Source of the DNA: Tetzosporium hominis
GTDB taxonomy: Bacteria > Bacillota > Bacilli > Bacillales_A > Planococcaceae
Assembly (NCBI RefSeq): GCF_002265435.1
Contig: NZ_NOKQ01000134.1
Location: forward strand, 248,001-312,000
DNA: 64,000 nt
Direction: 5' to 3'
In this document: positions 30,466-41,667 of the stretch, one piece after another
Layout of the letters: every line of letters begins with the position of its first letter
Position numbering within the stretch: the stretch's first letter is position 1
Made by a program: the position numbers and the translations under genes
The notes under the pieces: generated by a model
The model's input: the letters and a program-made list of their open reading frames with translations, nothing else
What the model was told of the DNA's origin: nothing
Databases searched by the model: none

Positions 30466-30572
30466 ATAAGACGGTATGATTATACACGCTGTTCTGATGG
30501 TCAAGCAGGTGCCTACGGGTCGTTTGATCACAGGAAGAATGGCGGAAGTTTAAACCAATAGGAGGAAATATC

Positions 30573-31292
30573 ATGTCAGTCATTTCTATGAAACAACTAC
30601 TTGAGGCTGGTGTACACTTCGGTCACCAAACTCGCCGCTGGAACCCAAAAATGAAGAAATATATCTTCGTTGAGCGTAACGGCATTTACATCATCGATCT
30701 TCAAAAAACGGTGAAAAAATTAGAAGAAGCTTATGCTTACATGCGTCAAGTTGGCGAAGAAGGCGGTAAAGTCTTGTTCGTTGGTACGAAAAAGCAAGCA
30801 CAAGAAGCTATCAAGGAAGAAGCAGAACGTTCTGGTAACTACTACATCAACCAACGTTGGTTAGGTGGTACGTTAACAAACTTCGGTACAATCCAAAAGC
30901 GTGTTGCTCGTATGAAGCAAATCGAAAAAATGGAAGAAGACGGTACTTTCGCTGTACTTCCTAAAAAAGAAGTTGTTCAACTTAAAAAAGAACACGAGCG
31001 CTTAGTGAAATTCTTAGGCGGAGTTCGTGATATGAAATCTCTACCAGACGTTATGTTTGTTGTAGACCCACGCAAAGAGCGTATCGCAGTTGCAGAAGCA
31101 ATCAAATTACACATCCCAATCGTAGGTATCGTAGATACAAACTGTGATCCGGATGAAATTGATTACGTAATCCCTGCAAACGACGATGCAATCCGTGCTG
31201 TTAAACTTCTAACTGGTAAAATGGCGGACGCTTTACTTGAAGCAAAACAAGGTGAAGAGCTAGCTGATACTGAAGAAGTAGCAGCTGAGTAA
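30573..31292 (+). CDS. rpsB: Ribosomal protein uS2
   Basis: Small-subunit protein that joins the 30S subunit late and is needed for bS1 binding. Signatures are [32 protein letters not shown] and [12 protein letters not shown]. Length is 239 residues, with an acidic C-terminal tail. An AATAGGAGGAAA ribosome site precedes it. rpsB-tsf linkage is universal in bacteria. Confidence 0.98.
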   Translation: MSVISMKQLLEAGVHFGHQTRRWNPKMKKYIFVERNGIYIIDLQKTVKKLEEAYAYMRQVGEEGGKVLFVGTKKQAQEAIKEEAERSGNYYINQRWLGGTLTNFGTIQKRVARMKQIEKMEEDGTFAVLPKKEVVQLKKEHERLVKFLGGVRDMKSLPDVMFVVDPRKERIAVAEAIKLHIPIVGIVDTNCDPDEIDYVIPANDDAIRAVKLLTGKMADALLEAKQGEELADTEEVAAE

Positions 31293-31304
31293 TTTTTAAA
31301 ACGA

Positions 31305-31342
31305 ACAGGTGATAAGCGGCCAACCCACTTATCACCTTTTTT
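31305..31342 (+). terminator. Terminator/attenuator between rpsB and tsf
   Basis: A perfect 10-bp stem (AGGTGATAAG / CTTATCACCT) has a 12-nt loop and seven Ts. It would lower tsf expression relative to rpsB. Confidence 0.85.
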
Positions 31343-31374
31343 TAAGAACATAAACGGTATAGGAGGAACTAAAC

Positions 31375-32259
31375 ATGGCAGTTACAGCTCAAATGGTAAA
31401 AGAATTACGTGAAAAAACAGGCGCAGGTATGATGGACTGTAAAAAAGCGTTAGTAGAAACAAATGGTGATATGGACGCAGCTATTGATTTCTTACGTGAA
31501 AAAGGTCTTTCATCTGCAGCTAAAAAAGCAGACCGCATCGCGGCTGAAGGTATTACTGCAATTGAAGTTCAAGGAAATAAAGCAGTACTAGTAGAAGTAA
31601 ACGCAGAAACAGATTTCGTTGCTAAAAACGAAAACTTCCAACAAGTAGTTAAAGATCTATCTGCACACTTACTAGCAACTGAGCCAGCAACAGTAGAAGA
31701 AGCATTAGCATCTACTATGGAAAACGGTTCAACTGTTGAAAACTACATCTCAAACGCAGTAGCTAAAATCGGTGAGAAAATTACTCTTCGCCGTTTCGAC
31801 ATCAAAACAAAAACAGATGCAGACGCATTCGGACCATACCTACACATGGGTGGACGTATTGGTGTTCTAGCTGTTCTTGAAGGTACTACTGATGAAGCAG
31901 CAGCTAAAGATGTAGCTATGCACATCGCTGCTCTTAACCCACAATACATCTCTCGTGACGAAGTTTCTGAAGACGAAGTAGAGCGCGAGCGCAAAGTATT
32001 AACTGAGCAAGCATTAAACGAAGGCAAACCAGAAAACATTGTTGCTAAAATGGTTGAAGGTCGCCTTGGTAAATATTTCGAAGACGTTTGTGTCCTAGAC
32101 CAAACTTTCGTTAAAAACCCAGATCAAAAAGTTCGTGACTTCGTAAAAGCTACTGGTGGAGAGTTGGTTTCATTCACTCGCTACGCTGTTGGTGAAGGTA
32201 TCGAGAAACGTGAAGACAACTTCGCTGAAGAAGTTATGAGCCAAGTTAAAGGGAACTAA
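31375..32259 (+). CDS. tsf: Elongation factor Ts
   Basis: Nucleotide exchange factor for EF-Tu. The N-terminal UBA-like domain holds [20 protein letters not shown], and the core contains [13 protein letters not shown], the conserved Asp-Phe contact with EF-Tu. Length is 294 residues. The AGGAGG ribosome site lies directly after the rpsB-tsf terminator. Confidence 0.98.
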   Translation: MAVTAQMVKELREKTGAGMMDCKKALVETNGDMDAAIDFLREKGLSSAAKKADRIAAEGITAIEVQGNKAVLVEVNAETDFVAKNENFQQVVKDLSAHLLATEPATVEEALASTMENGSTVENYISNAVAKIGEKITLRRFDIKTKTDADAFGPYLHMGGRIGVLAVLEGTTDEAAAKDVAMHIAALNPQYISRDEVSEDEVERERKVLTEQALNEGKPENIVAKMVEGRLGKYFEDVCVLDQTFVKNPDQKVRDFVKATGGELVSFTRYAVGEGIEKREDNFAEEVMSQVKGN

Positions 32260-32275
32260 TTTCATATGAACCCAC

Positions 32276-32306
32276 TAGGGAACACACCTGTGTGTTCCCT
32301 ATTTTT
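32276..32306 (+). terminator. Intrinsic terminator after tsf
   Basis: A perfect 11-bp stem (TAGGGAACACA / TGTGTTCCCTA) is followed by TTTTT. Confidence 0.9.
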
Positions 32307-32331
32307 CAAGACAAAATCTGGGAGGATATAA

Positions 32332-33057
32332 ATGACGACACCACAATATAAACGAATCGTATTAAAGCTGAGCGGAGAAGCACTTGCAGGAGAGCAAGGT
32401 TTCGGTTTATCCCCAGCCATCATTAAATCTGTTGCTGAGCAAGTAAAGGAAGTAGTGGATTTAGGTATCGAGGTAGCTGTAGTCGTGGGCGGCGGCAATA
32501 TCTGGCGTGGAAAAGTAGGTAGTGAAATGGGAATGGACCGTGCTACTGCTGATTACATGGGCATGTTGGCAACAGTGATGAACTCACTTGCCTTACAAGA
32601 TGCATTAGAAAAACAAGGTGTAGAGTCTCGAGTTCAAACATCTATTGAAATGCGTCAAGTAGCTGAACCGTATATCCGTCGTAAAGCGATTCGTCATTTA
32701 GAAAAAGGCCGAGTTGTCATTTTCGCAGCAGGTACAGGCAACCCGTACTTCTCAACAGATACAACAGCAGCATTACGTGCCGCTGAGATTGAAGCAGATG
32801 TGATTTTAATGGCGAAAAACAATGTAGATGGTGTCTATTCGGCAGATCCTATGGTGGATCCAACTGCTGTGAAGTATGAAAATCTTTCTTTCCTTGAAGT
32901 CATCCAAAATGGTCTTCAAGTGATGGATTCTACAGCGTCTACGCTATGTATGGACAATGACATCGATCTTATTGTATTCTCTATTATGGAAAATGGAAAT
33001 ATTAAAAAAGCGGCACTCGGTGAGACTATTGGGACTGTCGTAAGGAGGAATTCATAA
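32332..33057 (+). CDS. pyrH: Uridylate kinase
   Basis: Amino-acid-kinase-fold UMP kinase, hexameric, specific to bacteria. Motifs are [48 protein letters not shown] and [13 protein letters not shown]. Length is 241 residues with a GGGAGGAT ribosome site. Its stop shares one base with the frr start. Confidence 0.97.
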   Translation: MTTPQYKRIVLKLSGEALAGEQGFGLSPAIIKSVAEQVKEVVDLGIEVAVVVGGGNIWRGKVGSEMGMDRATADYMGMLATVMNSLALQDALEKQGVESRVQTSIEMRQVAEPYIRRKAIRHLEKGRVVIFAAGTGNPYFSTDTTAALRAAEIEADVILMAKNNVDGVYSADPMVDPTAVKYENLSFLEVIQNGLQVMDSTASTLCMDNDIDLIVFSIMENGNIKKAALGETIGTVVRRNS

Positions 33058-33614
33058 TGTCGAAGCAAGTTATCGATCAAACGAAAGATAAAATGGAGAA
33101 ATCGGTACAAGCCTATTCACGCGAAATTGCAACTATTCGTGCGGGCCGTGCCAATGCGTCTCTTCTTGATAAAATCACTGTAGATTACTACGGTTCTCCA
33201 ACACCGATTAATCAAATGGCTGGAATCTCGACTCCAGAAGCACGTCTTCTAGTAATTCAGCCTTACGATAAAACAGTAATCAATGATATCGAAAAAGCAA
33301 TCATGAAATCAGATTTAGGGATTTCTCCAACAAATGATGGTTCTGTCATTCGTCTTGCAGTTCCAGCCCTTACGGAAGAGCGTCGTAAAGACCTTGCAAA
33401 ACTTGTGAAAAAAGAAGCGGAAGAAGCAAAAGTTCATATTCGTAACGTGCGTCGTGACGGAAATGAAGATTTGAAAAAACTTGAAAAGAATGGCGAGATC
33501 ACAGAAGATGATCTACGCAGCTATCAAGACGACGTTCAGAAGCTAACAGACCAGTACATCGCGAAAATCGATGAGTTGGCGAAAGAAAAAGAAAACGAGA
33601 TCATGGAAATTTAG
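33057..33614 (+). CDS. frr: Ribosome recycling factor
   Basis: Splits post-termination ribosomes together with EF-G. The 185-residue protein has the family core [20 protein letters not shown] and [11 protein letters not shown], and the long helical domain with [14 protein letters not shown]. An AAGGAGGAATT ribosome site lies within the end of pyrH. Confidence 0.97.
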   Translation: MSKQVIDQTKDKMEKSVQAYSREIATIRAGRANASLLDKITVDYYGSPTPINQMAGISTPEARLLVIQPYDKTVINDIEKAIMKSDLGISPTNDGSVIRLAVPALTEERRKDLAKLVKKEAEEAKVHIRNVRRDGNEDLKKLEKNGEITEDDLRSYQDDVQKLTDQYIAKIDELAKEKENEIMEI

Positions 33615-33619
33615 GTCCT

Positions 33620-33650
33620 AAGCGTCCTCTTCGGAGGATGCTTTTCTTTT
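33620..33650 (+). terminator. Intrinsic terminator after frr
   Basis: A 10-bp stem (AAGCGTCCTC / GAGGATGCTT, one G-T pair) has a TTCG tetraloop and is followed by TTCTTTT. Confidence 0.85.
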
Positions 33651-33777
33651 GTCCCGAAACCTTCCACCCAAAAAAGCGTTCATATGATGAAAGTTAAAAA
33701 TTCGACTCATAACATGTATGAAATTTGGTATGATAGGATATATATGTTTTGATACGAGCGTTTGGAGGAACTTATAC

Positions 33778-34554
33778 ATGTTTAAAAAGCTTTTTACACA
33801 AAAGCATACACCAATTGAAGGCGACGAGCAGATTATCGCTGGTCCCATACCAGAGCACATTGCCATTATTATGGACGGTAACGGGCGATGGGCAACAAAA
33901 CGTGCGCTTCCTCGGATAGCAGGACATCATGAAGGCATGAAGACGGTGCGGAAAATTACACGCTATGCAAATGACATCGGTGTAAAAGTACTCACTCTCT
34001 ATGCATTTTCAACGGAAAACTGGTCTCGACCTAAAAAAGAGGTCGAATTTTTAATGCGTCTTCCCGAAGAATTTTTAAGCACGTATTTACCAGAACTGAT
34101 TGAAAAGAATGTACAAGTACAGATCATGGGAGATTTTGACTCACTTCCTCAACATACACAACGCGCCGTAAAGCGAGCAATTGATGAAACGAGTCACAAT
34201 ACCGGACTTATTTTAAATTTTGCACTTAACTATGGCAGTCGAACAGAAATCGTACATGCAGTGAAAGCTATTACGCAAGCTGTTCAAAAAGGGGAACTCG
34301 CTGCTGAGGATATAACAGAACAGTGCATCAGCGAACATTTAATGACAAAACATTTGGTGGAACCTGACCTCTTGATCCGAACGAGTGGAGAAGTCCGCTT
34401 AAGCAATTTCATGCTGTGGCAACTTGCTTATACGGAGTTTTGGTTTACAGATGTATTGTGGCCAGATTTTGATGAAGCCTGCCTATTAGAAGCGATTCAA
34501 GTGTACCAAACACGGAACCGACGCTATGGCGGACTGGAGGAACAAACAAAATGA
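33778..34554 (+). CDS. uppS: Isoprenyl transferase (undecaprenyl diphosphate synthase)
   Basis: cis-prenyltransferase that makes the C55 lipid carrier precursor for peptidoglycan. It has the catalytic IIMDGNGRWATKR, FSTENWSRPKKEV and the C-terminal LLIRTSGEVRLSNFMLWQLA. The ATG at 33778 with TTTGGAGGAA upstream is the true start. The open frame back to 33718 lacks a ribosome site and family similarity. It overlaps cdsA by 4 bp. Length is 258 residues. Confidence 0.95.
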   Translation: MFKKLFTQKHTPIEGDEQIIAGPIPEHIAIIMDGNGRWATKRALPRIAGHHEGMKTVRKITRYANDIGVKVLTLYAFSTENWSRPKKEVEFLMRLPEEFLSTYLPELIEKNVQVQIMGDFDSLPQHTQRAVKRAIDETSHNTGLILNFALNYGSRTEIVHAVKAITQAVQKGELAAEDITEQCISEHLMTKHLVEPDLLIRTSGEVRLSNFMLWQLAYTEFWFTDVLWPDFDEACLLEAIQVYQTRNRRYGGLEEQTK

Positions 34555-35342
34555 AAGAACGGATCATTACCGCTATCGTAGCGATGGCGTTATTCATACC
34601 TCTAGTATGGCTAGGTGGTATTCCTTTTACTCTTGCAATTTATGCGCTAGCGACAATTGCTCTTTATGAAATTTTGCGAATGAAACAAATACGTTTAGTG
34701 TCCATTCCTGGAGCGCTAGCTCTGATCAATTTATATGTGCTGTTATTACCTTTAAAGTATGAAGAAACACTTTTAGGGTGGACAGGACACGACAAAATGA
34801 CTTTGGTTTATGTCTTAGTGTTTATGTTGCTTTTGTATGCTGTGTTAGTAAAAAACACATTTACATACGATGATGCTGCATTTGTATTTTTTGGTATGCT
34901 CTATATCGGAATCGGTTTCTACTATTTAATCGAGACACGTATGGACGGATTAATATACGTCGTCTTTGCGTTGCTAATTGTGTGGACGACAGATTCTGGA
35001 GCTTACTTCACAGGAAGAAAGTTTGGTAAGAAAAAGTTATGGCCTGAGATTTCTCCAAACAAGACTGTTGAAGGCTTCTACGGTGGTGTCTTGGCAGCAA
35101 TCGTTTTTGCTTTTGTATTAAACTGGTTATTCCCATTTGCAGATTCTCTTCTGCAACTACTCTTTGTAACCATTGCTGCGTCCATCATCGGACAGTTTGG
35201 TGACTTAGCTGAATCAGCTATTAAGCGCCATTATCATGTGAAAGATTCTGGTACATTGCTGCCGGGGCACGGTGGTATATTAGACCGCTTTGATTCCCTG
35301 CTATTTGTAATTCCATTACTGCACTTTTTACATTTTGTTTAA
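34551..35342 (+). CDS. cdsA: Phosphatidate cytidylyltransferase
   Basis: Integral membrane enzyme that forms CDP-diacylglycerol from phosphatidic acid and CTP. About seven hydrophobic segments are visible, and the C-terminal family signature is in KDSGTLLPGHGGILDRFDSL. Length is 263 residues. It is translationally coupled to uppS. Confidence 0.96.
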   Translation: MKERIITAIVAMALFIPLVWLGGIPFTLAIYALATIALYEILRMKQIRLVSIPGALALINLYVLLLPLKYEETLLGWTGHDKMTLVYVLVFMLLLYAVLVKNTFTYDDAAFVFFGMLYIGIGFYYLIETRMDGLIYVVFALLIVWTTDSGAYFTGRKFGKKKLWPEISPNKTVEGFYGGVLAAIVFAFVLNWLFPFADSLLQLLFVTIAASIIGQFGDLAESAIKRHYHVKDSGTLLPGHGGILDRFDSLLFVIPLLHFLHFV

Positions 35343-35374
35343 ATCACAGGTTTGATCGATGAGGAGATTGCCGG

Positions 35375-36520
35375 ATGAAAAAGATTAGTTTACTTGGAGC
35401 AACAGGATCCATTGGTCTCCAAACATTAGACGTACTTCGCACACACCCAGAAAATTTTACATTAGTTGCATTTTCAGTTGGGCAACAAGTGAATCAAGCT
35501 ATTGAGATTGCCCGTGAATTTCGTGTTCCACTTGTATCCATAGCTAATGAGAGTGATGTGAAGATGGTACAAGCGGCTTTACCTGAATCAACTGTTCTAT
35601 TTGGAGCCGAAGGATTAGTAGCTGTCGCAGCAGAATCCGGTGCGGATTTACTTGTCAATGCAGTGCTTGGAAGTGTTGGGTTACAACCTACTTTAAAAGC
35701 CATTGAAAAAGGTATTACCATTGCTATTGCCAACAAAGAGACTCTTGTTACAGCCGGTCATTTGGTAATGGAAGCAGCCCGCAAACATCAAGTTGCCATT
35801 TTACCTGTAGACAGTGAACATTCTGCTTTATTTCAAGCTTTGAACGGAGAAAATCCAAAACAGATCAATAAATTGATCATCACCGCTTCTGGTGGTAGCT
35901 TCAGAGATAAGACACGAGCAGAGCTTGAACATGTGACCGTACAAGATGCACTCAACCATCCTAATTGGTCCATGGGAAGTAAAATCACGATTGATTCTGC
36001 GACGATGATGAACAAGGGGCTTGAAGTCATTGAGGCTCACGTATTGTTTGATATGCCTTACGAAGACATTGAAGTCGTATTGCACCGAGAGAGTATCATT
36101 CATTCCATGATTGAATTTGTAGACACTAGTGTTATAGCACAACTAGGAACTCCTGATATGCGAGTACCGATTCAGTACGCGTTGACATACCCAGACCGCT
36201 TTCCACTACCTCAAGGCAAACGATTGAATCTAGTAGAGATTGGAAAGTTACATTTCGAGAAGATGGACCTTGAGCGGTACAAAGCTCTAGACTTAGCAAT
36301 TCAAGCAGGTAAAATTGGCGGAACGGCCACAACTGTTTTAAATGCGGCCAATGAAGCTGCCGTCAGTCTCTTTTTGCAAGAAAAACTTTCTTTCTTAGCT
36401 ATTGATAGCGCTATTGAAAAAGCACTCGAAAACCATCAAGTGATTGAAAAACCATCTTTACAAACCATCTTAGAAGTGGATGCTGAAACAAGAAGAATGG
36501 TTGAAAACATGGTACACTAA
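35375..36520 (+). CDS. dxr: 1-deoxy-D-xylulose 5-phosphate reductoisomerase
   Basis: Second enzyme of the MEP isoprenoid pathway, which supplies the precursors used by UppS upstream. It has NADPH-binding [25 protein letters not shown], the metal- and substrate-binding [22 protein letters not shown] and the loop [20 protein letters not shown]. Length is 381 residues. Confidence 0.97.
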   Translation: MKKISLLGATGSIGLQTLDVLRTHPENFTLVAFSVGQQVNQAIEIAREFRVPLVSIANESDVKMVQAALPESTVLFGAEGLVAVAAESGADLLVNAVLGSVGLQPTLKAIEKGITIAIANKETLVTAGHLVMEAARKHQVAILPVDSEHSALFQALNGENPKQINKLIITASGGSFRDKTRAELEHVTVQDALNHPNWSMGSKITIDSATMMNKGLEVIEAHVLFDMPYEDIEVVLHRESIIHSMIEFVDTSVIAQLGTPDMRVPIQYALTYPDRFPLPQGKRLNLVEIGKLHFEKMDLERYKALDLAIQAGKIGGTATTVLNAANEAAVSLFLQEKLSFLAIDSAIEKALENHQVIEKPSLQTILEVDAETRRMVENMVH

Positions 36521-36550
36521 GCATATTGTAAGAAATGAAGGTGGGGTAAC

Positions 36551-37804
36551 ATGGAAACAGCTATTGCGTTTATATTGATATTTGGATCCATCGTGTTTTT
36601 TCATGAACTTGGCCATTTTATTTTTGCAAAACGAGCGGGTATCATGGTTCGGGAATTTGCAATTGGAATGGGACCTAAACTGATTGGTTATACAAAAGGT
36701 GAAACGGTCTACACCATTCGTCTTTTACCAATCGGAGGTTACGTCCGGATGGCAGGGGAAGATCTTGACGCAATCGATTTACAACCAGGTTACCGAGTAG
36801 GTGTCCGGTTAAATGATGCGGGCGAAGTGGATTTACTAGTAATGAACCAAAAAAATTATTTGCCGGATATGCATTTCCTTGAAGTTGAACGTGCCGACTT
36901 AATGAAAGACATGTATATTGAAGGGTATGACGAGTCCGAACAATTTGTACGGTACTCCATTGCACGAGATGCAAAGGTGAACGAATCTGGTCGCGAATCT
37001 TTAATTGCGCCGTTTGATCGTCAGTTCCATTCTAAAACGGTTGGCCAGCGCTCACTTGCTATTTTTGCTGGTCCACTATTCAATTTCATTTTAGCGTTTC
37101 TTGTGTTTACAGCACTTGCGCTTTTCCGAGGTATTCCTACAGATGAGCCTCTGATTAGCACTGTTATGGCAGATTCACCAGCGGCAGAGTCGGGATTGAT
37201 GCAAGGAGATGAAGTCACTGCAATTGATGGACAAGCGATTTCTTCATGGGAAGAAATGGCGCTTACGATTCAAGAAAATCCAGAAACACCACTAACGTTT
37301 GATGTAGAACGAGATGGCCAGCCGGTTTCTCTTGAAATCACACCGAATGCTGTGGAAAATGGAGAACAAACGATTGGGCAGATAGGTATTCAAAGTCCAC
37401 TTGAAAAGTCAGTGTTAGGATCTTTTAGTTACGGAGCAACACAAACCTATGAATGGACTGTACTGATTTTCCAATTACTTGGGAATTTGATTACCGGTCA
37501 GTTCAGTATCGATGATTTATCGGGACCTGTTGGCATCTACAAAGCAACGGAAGAAGTAGCGAAGTTTGGGATATTCAACCTCATGAACTGGACAGCCGTA
37601 CTAAGTATCAATCTTGGTATTATGAACTTGCTTCCTTTACCAGCATTAGATGGGGGCCGCTTGTTATTCTTTGGATTTGAAGCATTGAGAGGCCGTCCGA
37701 TCGACAAGCAACGGGAAGGAATGGTCCACTTTGTGGGCATCATGTTATTGATGGTATTAATGGTTGTCGTTACATGGAACGATATTCAACGCTTTTTCTT
37801 TTAA
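36551..37804 (+). CDS. rseP: Site-2 protease RseP/RasP, membrane zinc metalloprotease
   Basis: Intramembrane protease that cleaves anti-sigma factors and remnant signal peptides. The first membrane segment carries the zinc motif H18-E-L-G-H22. A PDZ domain follows at about residues 195-270 (SPAAESGLMQGDEV). The second metal-binding motif is in LLPLPALDGGRLLFF near the end. Length is 417 residues. In B. subtilis proS follows; here polC follows directly after a terminator. Confidence 0.95.
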   Translation: METAIAFILIFGSIVFFHELGHFIFAKRAGIMVREFAIGMGPKLIGYTKGETVYTIRLLPIGGYVRMAGEDLDAIDLQPGYRVGVRLNDAGEVDLLVMNQKNYLPDMHFLEVERADLMKDMYIEGYDESEQFVRYSIARDAKVNESGRESLIAPFDRQFHSKTVGQRSLAIFAGPLFNFILAFLVFTALALFRGIPTDEPLISTVMADSPAAESGLMQGDEVTAIDGQAISSWEEMALTIQENPETPLTFDVERDGQPVSLEITPNAVENGEQTIGQIGIQSPLEKSVLGSFSYGATQTYEWTVLIFQLLGNLITGQFSIDDLSGPVGIYKATEEVAKFGIFNLMNWTAVLSINLGIMNLLPLPALDGGRLLFFGFEALRGRPIDKQREGMVHFVGIMLLMVLMVVVTWNDIQRFFF

Positions 37805-37813
37805 TGAAGACCT

Positions 37814-37849
37814 GGGGAAAGTTCACATGCTGAACTTTCCCTTATTTTT
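37814..37849 (+). terminator. Intrinsic terminator after rseP
   Basis: A perfect 11-bp stem (GGGAAAGTTCA / TGAACTTTCCC) has a 5-nt loop and a TTATTTTTA tail. Confidence 0.88.
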
Positions 37850-37868
37850 ACGGTAAGGAGGGACCACT

Positions 37869-40800
37869 ATGCAAACAAATCGAATGAAAATGCTCCTTCT
37901 ATTGCAACAACTTGAGTTAGAAGAAGATAGCTATAGTAATGCATTTGAAAGTTATGAACTTGAAAAATTGACTGTACATAAAAAAGACCGCTTGTGGAAA
38001 TTCCGTCTGATTGGGCAACACGCTTTACCTGGCCCCATTTTTCGAGAGTTTAAAAAACGTCTTGTCGAGCGCTTCAAAGGCATTGCAGTTGTAGATCTAG
38101 AGATTCAACTGACGGGACCTTATGATTTATCAGAAGTAATTCCGGCTTATTGGCTTGACGTGGTTGAATCCTTTTATGAGATGAGTCCACCTTTAAAAGA
38201 GTTGCTTGCTTCTCAAACACCACAGGTAGAAGGGCAACTTGTTCGCGTAAAATGCGCGCAAGAGCTCGAGCTTCGTACTCTTCAAACAAAGTACTTCCCG
38301 TCTCTTGCAGGTGCTTATCAAAAACTCGGCATTCACTCGGTTCGGTTTGATTGTGTGCTAGAGGAGAATACGGAAAAACTTGCTGAAATGCAGCGTCAGT
38401 TCTTTGAACAGAAGCGTCAAGAAGAAGAAGAACTGAGCCGGAAAGCTCTTGCTGACCAAATGAACCGTGAACAAAACACTTCAGATGAGAATGTGCCACA
38501 AGGTCCATTCCAATTGGGTGTTCAAATCAAGCACGACGAGCCAGTCGTGGAAATTCGTCGCATTCAAGATGAGGAGCGACGCATAACAATCGAAGGATAC
38601 GTCTTTGATGTAGAAATCAAGGAACTCCGAAGTGGGCGTTCTTTACTGACAGCAAAAGTTACAGATTATACGGATTCGATCCTTGTTAAAATGTTCTCAA
38701 GAGATAAAGAAGATGTCCAGATGATGGAGCGTCTGAAAAAAGGCATGTGGATCCGTACGAGAGGATCTGTGCAAAACGATACATTCGTTCGTGATTTGAT
38801 CATGATGGCTCAAGATATGAATGAAATTCGTCCGGAAGTGAAGCAAGACAAAGCTCCTGAAGGACAAAAACGAGTTGAGCTCCATATGCATTCACCTATG
38901 AGTGCTATGGATGCGGTCACTCCAGTTGGAGAGTTGATCAAACAAGCGGCCAAATGGGGACATCCTGCAGTTGCCATTACCGATCACGGGAATGTCCAGG
39001 CGTTTCCTGACGCTTATGCTGCTGGAAAAGCAAACGGCATCAAAGTCATTTATGGTCTAGAGGCAAGTCTAGTTCATGACGGTGTACCCATTGCTTATGA
39101 GCCGGTTGACCGAAATCTAGAGCACGCTGACTTTATCGTATTTGACGTAGAGACAACGGGTCTATCTGCGACTTATGACAAAATCATTGAGCTTGCTGCT
39201 GTGAAGATACGTGACGGCGCTATAGTAGATAAGTTCGAACGGTTCGTTAACCCGCACCAAACGTTATCTGCTACTACGATTGAATTGACAGGGATTACAG
39301 ATGACATGGTTCGAGATGCTCCTGAACTGGATCAAGTAGCAAAAGAGTTTCATGCATTCATTGGAGATGCGATTGTCGTAGCTCATAATGCTTCATTTGA
39401 TATGGGCTTTTTATACGAAGCGTATCGTAAGACAGGGATTGAAACGTCCGACCATCCCATCATCGATACATTAGAGCTTGCGCGCTTTTTGCATCCAGAG
39501 ATGAAAAATCACCGGTTAGGAACGCTTGCTAAAAAGTTCAACATCGAATTGACCCAGGCTCACCGAGCAATTTATGACTGTGAAGCTACTGGATATTTAC
39601 TTTTACACTTATTAAAAGAAGCGGAACAAAGAGGTATTACCAATCACAATCAATTAAATGACTATGTGGGTGAAGGCGATGCCTACAAGCGAGGGAGACC
39701 TTCGCACTGTACAATTCTTGCAGTAAATGACGAAGGCTTGAAAAATCTCTTCCATTTAGTTTCGCTATCTCATGTAAAAACATTTTATCGTGTACCTCGA
39801 ATTACACGTTCAACACTACAAAAATACCGCAAAGGCTTACTGATCGGTTCCGGTTGTGACAAAGGTGAGGTCTTTGAGGGGCTCATGCAAAAACCACTAG
39901 AACAAGTGGAGCAGATTGCGAAGTTCTATGATTATTTAGAAGTGCATCCAAAGGATGTGTACCAACACCTTATTGAATTGGAACTTGTTCGTGATGAATG
40001 GAACTTAGAAGACATCATTCGTAAAATGATCAAACTTGGTAAACGCATTAATAAGCCAGTTGTGGCCACTGGGAACGTGCATTATCTTACAGAGAATGAT
40101 GCCATCTACCGAAAGATCTTAGTTAGCGGGATGGGAGGAGCCAATCCTCTAAACCGTCATGAACTTCCAAAAGTTCACTTCCGGACAACTGATGAAATGC
40201 TTGAAGCTTTTGATTTCTTAGGAAAAGAGACGGCGCATCAGATTGTGGTTGAAAACTCACAAGCCATTGCTGATCGAATCGGTGACGTTAAACCAATTAA
40301 AGATGACTTGTTTGCTCCAAAAATCGAAGGAGCAGATGATGAAATCAAAGAATTGACCTATACTCGTGCGAAAGAGATATACGGGGACGAACTACCTGAA
40401 ATCGTCTCAGCTCGAATTGAAAAAGAACTGACATCTATTATTGGGCATGGATTTGGAGTCATCTATTTGATCTCTCATAAGCTTGTTAAAAAATCACTGG
40501 ATGATGGCTATCTAGTTGGTTCACGTGGGTCGGTTGGTTCCTCTCTGGTAGCTACCTTGACAGACATCACGGAAGTGAATCCATTGCCTCCGCATTATGT
40601 ATGTCCGGAGTGTAAAAAGTCTGAGTTCTTCCAAGACGGTTCTGTAGGGTCTGGTTATGACTTACCGGATAAGGAATGTCCCGACTGCAACATTCTCTAT
40701 AAAAAAGACGGACAGGATATCCCTTTCGAAACATTCTTAGGATTTAAAGGAGATAAAGTTCCCGATATCGACTTGAACTTTAGTGGAGAGTACCAGCCCA

Positions 40801-41667
40801 CAGCTCACAATTATACGAAGGAACTTTTTGGAGAAGACAATGTGTTCCGTGCCGGGACAATTGGTACGGTTGCTGAGAAGACCGCTTACGGATACGTGAA
40901 AGGATATGCGTCTGATCACAATCTTGTAATGCGCGGGGCCGAAGTAGACCGTCTAGTAAAAGGATGTACGGGAGTCAAACGTTCCACAGGGCAACACCCA
41001 GGGGGAATCATCGTAGTACCCGATTACATGGATATTTACGACTTCTCGCCAATCCAGTTCCCTGCAGATGCACAGGATTCTAGTTGGAAGACAACACATT
41101 TTGACTTCCACTCCATCCACGACAATCTATTGAAACTCGATATTCTTGGTCACGATGATCCAACGGTTATTCGAATGCTTCAAGACTTATCAGGCATTGA
41201 TCCAAAAACGATTCCAACCGACGATCCTGAAGTGATGAAAATCTTTAGTGGCACAGAGTCACTTGGGGTCACACAGGAACAAATCGACTGTAAGACAGGG
41301 ACGCTTGGAATTCCTGAGTTTGGAACCCGCTTTGTACGACAGATGTTAGAAGAGACGAAGCCTTCTACGTTTTCTGAACTGGTACAGATCTCAGGTCTGT
41401 CCCACGGAACAGACGTCTGGCTTGGTAACGCACAGGAACTAATTCAAGCAGGAACTTGTCAACTGAGCGATGTAATCGGCTGTCGAGATGACATCATGGT
41501 TTACTTGATCTATCAAGGACTTGAACCATCCCTCGCGTTCAAAATTATGGAGTCTGTGCGTAAAGGAAAAGGCTTAACGCCTGAATTTGAAGAAGAGATG
41601 AAAAAGAACAGTGTGCCGGCATGGTATATCGAGTCGTGTAAAAAGATCAAGTACATGTTCCCGAAAG
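37869..41667 (+). CDS. polC: DNA polymerase III alpha subunit PolC, exon 1 (residues 1-1266 and first base of codon 1267)
   Basis: Gram-positive replicative polymerase with built-in proofreading. In order come an N-terminal domain, an OB fold (about 215-320), a PHP domain beginning at [10 protein letters not shown] (about 339), and an inserted DnaQ-like 3'-5' exonuclease (FDVETTG, Asp426). The polymerase core follows, with the catalytic Asp966 and Asp968 in [11 protein letters not shown], and four cysteines of a zinc site around 910-935. The exon ends after ...MFPK plus one G at 41667, where a group II intron begins. Without splicing translation adds only GAPR and stops, losing 171 residues. 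Joined to 44488-45002 it encodes 1437 residues, the length I recall for B. subtilis PolC. Confidence 0.95.

Noticed and set aside
33718-33777. Upstream extension of uppS to ATG 33718
   Set aside because: There is no ribosome site, the 20 extra residues are unlike the family, and a strong TTTGGAGGAA precedes ATG 33778.
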